DNA from: Macrophomina tecta
Taxonomy: Eukaryota; Ascomycota; Dothideomycetes; Botryosphaeriales; Botryosphaeriaceae
NCBI GenBank assembly: GCA_024180945.1
Contig: JAKSGN010000013.1
Coordinates: forward strand, 1 to 64,000
Reading direction: 5' to 3'
DNA length: 64,000 bases
The stretch's first letter is position 1; every line of letters starts with the position of its first letter. The translations under genes and the position numbers were made by a program. Positions 56,001-64,000 of this stretch are shown piece by piece. Under the pieces are notes generated by a model, which did not search any database, was not told the origin of the DNA, and saw nothing but the letters and a program-made list of their open reading frames with translations.

Positions 56001-58905
56001 CCTCTTATTAGAATTTTTTTAGGTGAATAAGGTATTTATTTAGATAAGTCGAATTAGAGATTTAACTATATAGAAGTATTATTTAATAAAATATTAATAG
56101 AAGTTAGTAAATTTTAAAAAAACTTATACTTCTTTAATATTTTTTAGTTTAGACTATTTTAGAATATTTTTTATTTTTCTTAGGTCTATAACTATTTTTT
56201 CTAGTTCGATAATAAAGCCTAGGAATTTAATCTTCTAGGTATAGAAGGTATATTTTTCTAGTTTAACTAAGAGGCTATATTTAAGTAGTTTCTAGAGAAT
56301 CTTAGAGACGTATTTCTTATATTTCTTAAGAATTTCCGAGTAAATTAAAATATTATTAAGGTAAGCTATATAGAATTTATTTAGGTACTTTTATAAAATA
56401 TAGTTAATAAAGGCTTAGAATATAGTAAAAGTATTAGTAAGTCTAAAGAGTATTACTAAATATTTATATAGATCGTATTAAGTTTAGAATATAGTTTTCT
56501 ATTTATATTCTTCTTTAATTTAAATAAGGTAGTATCTATTCTATAAGTCTAGTTTAGTAAAGAACTATACTTTAAAAAAGTAATTTCTTAGTTTATTAAT
56601 ATAGAGTAGGGGGTAGTAGTCTTTAATAGTAATATTATTTAAGAATTTATAGTCTATATAAAGATATAACTTACCTTCTAGTTTTAGTATAAAGAGAATA
56701 GATAATTATACTAAAAACTAGAAGAATTAAATATATTTTTTCTTTAGTAATAGATCTAGGTATTTTTTTATTACTTATAATTCTTTTTCTAATATTAGAT
56801 ATAATAGTCTAAATTAAGATTTAGTATTTAGTTTTAGATTAATCTTATAGTCTTATAGTTAGTATTTTAGTAATATATTTTTAATTTTTTTTCTAAAAAT
56901 CTTCTTAAACTAGTAGTATTTCTTTAGAATACTATCTAGGTATTATTTATAGATTCTAGTAGAATTATTATCTTCTATAGGTATTAGGTAGTTTAGTTTC
57001 TCTCGTCTAGTAGTACTAATCTATTAGGGTTATTCTTTATTTATAATAGTAGAGTAATATTATATTATTTTAATTACTTACTCTTTCTTTCGAGTTCTTT
57101 CTAAGGTCACCTATAATATTAGGCTTATATAGATAATTAGTTTAGCTATGATTTATAGTTTCTATTTTAGTTCTTTTTAGTTTTATTCTTTAGACTTAAG
57201 GATAATTTCTCTATTATTTTAATTATATTATAATTTCTATTTCTTTTACTAAGGGATGCCGAGAATAATATCGTACTTAGAAATTTTAGTAATATTTAGA
57301 TAGATATATTCTCTATAGTCTTTATATTTAAGAATTAGTTTTAGAATTTTAATAATTATCTTTCTATCTCTAAAGAAGCTAGGGAATTTATTAACTATTC
57401 TTAGCTAGTAGAGTTAGTTTTTTTCTTAGAGTTTTAGATTAGTCTTTTTTATAAATTAATTTAAGATGTAGTTTTCTTATAAGACTAAATTAATAAGAAT
57501 AAGTGCTTATTATCTATTAATCTTTATTATAATAATCTAGTAGTTTTTATATTTTATAGTCTTCTTTATTTTCTAGTATATATTCTTTAGTAATTCTAGT
57601 TAATACTACTATAGTTTTATAGGGTAGGAGGCTCGCCTACTATAGCTCTAGTTTAGTAGGTATTTCTAGTTTTTTAGATAGTATCTACTAATATTCTTAG
57701 TCTCTTAATAAGTTAGGTAGGCTTCGATACTATAAATAGACTAGTAAAGAATATTATAATTAGAAGCTTTAAATTATTCTTTAATAGCTAAAGTAGTTTA
57801 TCTATTAGTATAACGGGGGTTATTTTATTTATTAGAATAGCTTTTACTAATATATCTATATTTTTTATAATAGAAGTAAAGATTTTTTTTATACTTATAT
57901 TATTCTTCTTCTAGCGCTAGCTAAGGAGTTCTTTATTAGTTAGTATTTAGATCTATAGAATTCCCTAGTAGTAGACTATTATAAGATTAGATAGTATTAA
58001 TAGTATTTTAAGAAAATCTTTCTATCTTCTAAAAGTAATTATATATATGTAAGTTAATTTAGATTACGATATATACTATTTCTTAGTACGTAGTAAGTAG
58101 CTTAATATAGGTAAATTTATTTTTAATATAGTTCTTAAGTCTTTTATAGTAGAGTATACGTAGAACCTTATTATTCTATTTAAGGTATAAGGTATATAGT
58201 TAAAATTAGATAGTATAGTTAGTAGCTAATCTAATTTATTTTAGATAGTAGATTTAATAGATAGTATCTTAGTAGTAATTCTTATTATTAAATATAGTAT
58301 ATAGTATCTTAGTAAATTTTTTAAAACTATTAATAATTTTTTTAGTTTTCTTATATAGCTTAGTACTATTCTAGTTAATCTAATATATCTTAAACTATCT
58401 AGTAGTATTATCTTTTAGGTAAAAGCTAGCGAATAGTATCTTTTAAATATTATCTTAAAAGAAGGTTTAATATATATAAAAATATATTTAAATTTATTAT
58501 AGAAATTTATTTAGTTGCTCCCTAGCCCTATTAAATATATCTAGGGCCTTAATTTTTAGTTTAAAGGCTAGGGGTGCGACTAGGCCTATAGATTTAGAAT
58601 TTAGAGTAGGTTTCTATATAACTTCTTAGTTAGTTATCGGGGTCTATATTAGATAGATAGTTAGGAAAGTTAGGATTTAGATTAGATAAACTATTTATTT
58701 AGATTATTTTTATTAGCTAAGTTTAAGATATTATATAGTAGCTTAAAGATTCTAAATAAGCCTATATAGTATCTATATAGAAGCTTAAAGTTAGGATTAG
58801 ATTAGAAATTATTTTTTAGTTATAGATATATCTTTTTCTTAGAAATTATACTAGAGTAGAAAATTTCTATTATTTATAATTAGTATTTTTTACTAGATAA
58901 TTACC
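52659..58905 (-). mobile_element. Ty3/gypsy chromovirus, family 2, minus strand, RIP-damaged
   Basis: Reads from high to low coordinate: gag (about 58880-57700), protease (about 57400-57150), reverse transcriptase (about 56900-56050; the YLDD site at about 56360 now reads YLNN), RNase H (about 55900-55600), integrase (about 55300-54250), C-terminal tail, polypurine tract (53025-53040 region) and 3' LTR (52659-53024). It aligns with 26132-36853 but has no pogo or solo-LTR insertions, so it shows the empty sites. Its leader is cut at 58905 by the LTR of the next element; the 5' LTR must lie beyond the window. Confidence 0.82.
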
Positions 58906-59711
58906 TATTACGAACCCTAGAGGGATAAGGGCTTTATAACCCTATGGGTAGAAAGCCTGTACGGAAAAAGATACCGTAGGGGCTAAGAACCTATAAGAAT
59001 AGTAGAGCCACAATGGTAGCGTACCTATACGAGAAAAATAGCCTTAAGAAAAAATAGTGCATATAGACCTAGATAAGATAGTAGCGGAAGCCTATATAGA
59101 AATAACGCCTATATGATATAGTAGAACTATGGGAATATCGACTAGATTAAACTTCCGTAGGGGAAGAATATTTCTAAAGAAAAAATTACGAATTCTAAAA
59201 ACTAGCTTTAGGCTAAGAGAAACGAACGGGAAAAAGTCGGATAACTTATATAATCTAAGAAATAATAGTCTAGTAGTATAATACTTTCTTAACTAATATA
59301 AAAGTCGGATTCTAGGAAATAGGCTTTAGCATCTATATTATGTAAGGTCTATATAACCTATTTATAGATTGAAAGTCTTAGTATTAATTTAACTCTTAGA
59401 TTAATCTAACTCTTAGATTAATCTAATATTATAACTAATCTAATAGTCGTTCTAATTTCTAGATTATTATAGCTTTTCTATAGTATATAGAATATACTTA
59501 TTAGGTAGTACTTTAACCTTTGTAGTTAACTTAAAGTTCTAATATAACCCTATTAGAGGTAATAAGCCTAACGCGTATCGCATACTAATATATTACGTAA
59601 TTACTACTATTATTTAATTCTTTACCCTTCTCTTATCTTTTAAGGTAAACCCTTTAGCTACCTAATTCTACTAAGCGATTTTAAAGCCTAGTAGAAGAGA
59701 CTATTATTATA
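58906..59711 (+). mobile_element. 5' LTR (family 1), moderately RIP-damaged
   Basis: 806 bp from TATTACGAACC to ACTATTATTATA, matching the reference LTR 7971-8742. Many CpG and CpA sites survive, so it is less damaged than the LTRs at 22030 or 24758. It inserted into the leader of the minus-strand family 2 element; the left flank is TTACC (58901-58905). The matching right duplication lies outside the window. Confidence 0.85.
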
Positions 59712-62700
59712 CTTTAACTACTATTCTTATAAGGAAAGGTAGTTCCAAGAAAAGAAATATTTAATAATAAGGTAGTATTATCTAATACTTAACGCTAACT
59801 AAGTAATATAATAAATAACGTCGATGTAAATAATAATAGTTTTCTATAGCTAACTATAGCCGACCTCTTTTAGATTATTTAAGATATATAAGGCTAGATC
59901 GGTAAACTACGTAGATAACTCTAGAAGTAGACTAACGAGAATACCTAGCTCTATTAATAAATAGGCGAACTTTATAACTAAGCTACTTCGATAATTCCTA
60001 CCCTAGTATCCGTTTATACTCCGGTATTAACAACGACTTAACTCCCTAATAGAAGCACGAAGACGGCTAAGCTAGATTTATTCTACGATAATTAGAAAAA
60101 GCTCTAGACCTTTCTCTTATAACTTAACTTATACTTCTTTTTTAACTCTAGGGACTTCTCTACCGACGATAAAAAGATAATATTCGTAGCTATCTACCTC
60201 CGTAATATTATAATATAGTAGTTTAAGTCCTACCTTAGAGACTGAATAGAGAAAGAACTAGAAGTACGTAAAAAGAATACTAAGAAAGTCTTTAATAGCT
60301 ATAAATACTTCGTAACTTAGATTAAATAAAGCTTTAGAGACCTCGACGAGGTTAATAAGGCCTAACGAGCCGTTATAAATATCTACTAGAAGACCTTAGT
60401 AGTAGACTATACTATAAAGTTCTAAAAGGCTGTAGTATACCTAGATAACTAGTCTAACCGCACCCTTATAGACTACTACTACCGAGGACTTAAGAAAAGA
60501 GTTAAAGACTAACTTATAATATAAGACGATTCTAAGACCCTAGATAAACTTATTAAGCTAGCTATTAAATATAATAACCGCCTCTTCGAGCGCTAATCTA
60601 AGAAGTATAAGATAAACTATAAAGTTAATACTTTGCGCCTAGCGTGCCCTAGATATACCTAGAAAAGAGGAGATGCTATAGAGCTAAATAATATTAACCG
60701 TCGAAATAATCTATCTAAAAAGAATAACTACTATAAAAAAAAGAACAACGGCTATAAGGAAAAATAGTATAAAGAATAAACTCTAGAGTAAAAATAAAGA
60801 TTTAAAAAAGAACTATATATCTACTATAGTAAGACTTAGAAAAAGATATACTACTACCTTAAGAAGAATAAATAAGTCTTAGCTATAATATAAGAACTAA
60901 AAAGCCGAGAAGTCTCTATAGTTACTAAGTAAGAAAACCCCTTCGCTAAATTTAATAAGTAATACGAAGAAAGCTAGAGCCCCGAGTATTAGAGGCTTAG
61001 CTAGATAGTCTACTATAATAATAACTATACTACTTACTAGAGTAATAAGAACGCTATAGGCTAGTACTCTAAAGAGTTACGATATGTTAATATAACTCTA
61101 AGAAGAGAGAAAGAGCTTATTAAAGTTTTTTCTAATAATAAGGACCTAGTCGATAGTAATACGGGGGAACTATACGATAGTACCCTAGAGTTAAGCACGA
61201 CTAATAATAAGTAATAGTAAAATAAAGCTATACTTATAAGAATAACTAAATATCTAATCTAATATGGAGAGATACGCCGCGTTATCGATAGCCTAGAGCC
61301 TACGGTTACCTAGATTCTAGGCCCCGCAATTAACCTCGGGACGTAGTAATATAAGATATAGTAAGAAAAAATATACGCACGTATATAGTAAGATAACACC
61401 TAGAATTCCTAGAAAGAATTACTACTTAAGACGGCCGACGAACTCGTATCTTAGCTAGAGAATAAGGTATAGGGGATATAACGACGATAAGATCTATAAT
61501 ACCTCTATAATATAGCCTATACCCTCTATTAGTATAGTATAGTAACTAGGGACAGGGGCACCTTATAATAGATATTTTATAAAAAATACGATATGCCTAC
61601 CTTTTAGTATTAGATCTAAAATGGGTGGATCTACTAGAGACGATTAATTAAGTATAGTAGATAGATATAATAGAAAGATACCCTAGTCCTAGTTAAAAAA
61701 TAGAATGAGTATATTCGTTATAAAATAACGGGATGACCTATATTAAAAAACTAGACGGCTCCCCTAGATAGAAATTCTAAAAGGGGCCGTTAGATAGGTT
61801 CCTTAACTAGATTATATGTATAGCGAACGGAATTATACCTACTAAATTAAATCTATATCGACTTTTATACATCCTAGTTATACTCTATGGGAAAAAGGCG
61901 ATGGCTATAATTAATAGCGGCGTATAAGGCGTATTCATCGATTCTAAGTTTATCGTTAAGAACTAACTACCCTAGTAAGCTAAGAATTACCCTTATTAGC
62001 TAAGTACGGTAGACGGCTCCCTAGCGGAATATAGAAATAGCTAAATACGAATCGAGATAGGAAAAGTACCTCTTACCGTTAATAATTACTAAGAACAAAT
62101 TAACCTTAACGTAATAATAATCCTGGGATACGATATTATCCTAGGAATATTATAGCTAAAGACCTACGAGCTATATATTAGCTAGAGAATAGAGACTATT
62201 ATATTTTCTAATAAATACTATAGACGCTACCTCGCAACGGTAAGAAGAAGCTAATAAAGCTAGAAGAAAGCGCTAGAGTCTAAAAGCTAAAGCGAAACCT
62301 TCGAGCTAAGATAACAAAATAATAATATATCTATAGATATTAAGACTATTAGCTACTAAGCGCTAAAACTTATAATAAGATAAGAAGAGAAGGCCTATAC
62401 GATTTACGTAAAACCTAATAAGAATACCGAGTAGAAGACCCTTACTCGTACGATATAGGGCCTTATAAATAAGAATAAGAATAGTCTAAAGTTAGTTAAA
62501 GAAGACTACCCCTAGAGGCTTAATAAACGATACGGCTACCCGAATAAAGTAGATACTAGTCTCTTCGGGTATAAGAGCTATAATAATAAAGATATTTTAG
62601 TAGCTAAGATTAGCGTAGATCTTAGCGAAATTATAAGGCCTACTAAGAATAAATTAGTACCTATACCGAAATTAAAGATAGTTCTATAGAAATTCTAGAA

Positions 62701-64000
62701 TATACTAAGAATATTCTAGAAAAGAGGTAAAGAATAACTACTAGAGTATTAGCTATAGAATTATAAGATATTCTTACTTCTAGGAACATAACTAGTATTT
62801 AAGCCTATTTACTCCTTATCTAAGACAGAGGCTAGAGTACTATAAAAATATATTAATAAAAATCTAGAATAAGAATATATACGACTCTTATAGTCGCTAG
62901 TAGAATATTCTATTCTATTTATTTTAAAAAAGAATAGTAAGCTCCGCCTCTATATCGACTACTAATAGCTAAATAATATTATAGTTAAGAACTAATACCT
63001 ACTACCTTATATTAATAAATTATAGAATAAGCTTCGTAATGCTAAGTTCTTTATAAAATTAGACCTTTAAGATAGTTACTACCTAGTTTATATTAAGGAA
63101 GGTAAAGAATAGAAGATAGTATTTTAAACGCGATTTAGATACTATAAGTATATAGTAATATCTTTTAGGCTTACTAATATACTAGCTACCTTCTAGAGCT
63201 TAGTTAACGATACTCTACGTTCATATTTAGATATATTCGCCTTGGCTTACCTAGACGATATTCTAATATACTCGAAGACGCTCGAGAAATATACTAAGCA
63301 TATAAAAAAAGTTTTAAAGGCCTTAAATAAACGAAACCTTTAAGTAGCCCCTAAAAAGAGCGAATAGTACACGTAAAGAATAGAATATCTAGGATTTATT
63401 ATTATTCTAGGATATATCGATATAGACGATAAGAAACTAGACGTAATTAAAGACTAGCTAATACTGCGAATTATTAGAAAAGTATAATTCTTCTTTAGAT
63501 TTACTAATTTTTACTAGAAGTTTATTATAAACTACGCTAAATTAGCGGTACCTCTAACCGATATTACTAAGAAAGAACACGGGTTTATATAAAGAGAAAG
63601 ATAATAATAAGCATTTAACTTACTAAAGCAAATATTTATAAAAGTACTAGTTCTAGGGCTCTATAACCCGGATCTATTAATTACGGTAGAAACCGACGCT
63701 TTAGACTATACTATAGAAGTTATACTTAGTTAGCTAGATAAGAAAGGCTAACTATACCCTATCGCCTACTACTTAAGAAAAATAATACCTACCGAGAAAA
63801 ACTACAATGTTTATAATAAAGAACTCTTAGCTATAGTTATAGCTTTTAAAAAATAGAGATACTATCTCGAAGGCGCTAAGTATTAGATTATAGTCTACTA
63901 TAACTATAAGAATCTCTCACACTTTACTACTACTAAGAAATTAAACTGATAATAGATTTAGTAGGCTAAAGAGCTAGCATTCTATAATATAAAGATTACC
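59712..64000 (+). mobile_element. Ty3/gypsy chromovirus body (family 1), least damaged copy, runs off right edge
   Basis: Leader from CTTTAACTACTATT, gag (about 59850-61560) with a zinc knuckle near 60800-60860, protease (about 61890-62240), reverse transcriptase (about 62740-63490) and RNase H from about 63640 to the edge. The catalytic AYLDDIL site of reverse transcriptase is intact at about 63246-63266, and the polymerase part keeps readable motifs. Even so, TAG codons interrupt every frame, so it is not active. It is the best template in the window for reading the older copies at 8743-11535 and 13453-22029. Confidence 0.85.

Overview
The window looks like a subtelomeric, transposon-rich stretch of a filamentous ascomycete (Pezizomycotina) genome. 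The evidence is short CCCTAA tracts, a telomere-linked RecQ-type helicase array, genes with short GT-AG introns, a fungal-type double C2H2 regulator, TA-flanked Fot1/pogo-like DDE transposons and Ty3/gypsy chromoviruses. Most retroelements are wrecked by C-to-T and G-to-A changes that give TA-rich sequence full of TAG codons. This is the signature of repeat-induced point mutation (RIP, CpA to TpA). GC-normal islands (helicase array, intact DNA transposons, one small gene island) sit sharply inside AT-rich RIP-damaged DNA.

Layout. 1-5993: head-to-tail array of a 4,411-bp unit carrying a helicase gene on the minus strand (one partial copy, one copy truncated after motif V). Each unit ends at an inverted repeat with an 8-bp spacer. 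5994-8742: a gag-protease relic with an almost undamaged LTR. 8743-25456: RIP-damaged Ty3/gypsy copies in both orientations, holding an internally deleted pogo copy (11756-12888) and an intact one (14403-16252). 26083-39402: a multi-level nest. A solo LTR with TTTAT target duplications holds a complete chromovirus (26132-36853, TATTT duplications). That chromovirus holds a solo LTR and two identical, inverted, intact pogo copies. A third pogo family (36955-38807) sits in the same outer LTR.

39403-41474: AT-rich sequence ending in a decayed pogo relic with a solo LTR. 41571-48076: the only single-copy gene island, all on the minus strand: a flavin monooxygenase, a C2H2/Gln-rich regulator with one intron, and the N-terminal half of an MFS sugar transporter with three introns. 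49181-52658: RIP-damaged fragments and a second copy of the third pogo family. 52659-58905: a minus-strand chromovirus. 58906-64000: the 5' LTR, gag, protease, reverse transcriptase and part of RNase H of another chromovirus, running off the window.

Functionally there are three layers. The helicase array resembles a chromosome-end element whose protein joins zinc fingers, a region resembling a tyrosine recombinase, and a RecQ-like motor. The DNA transposons are the youngest layer: intact, GC-normal, inserted into already damaged elements, and sharing a terminal design of two 17-bp direct repeats. The single-copy island is a small remnant of accessory metabolism and regulation, cut at the transporter end.
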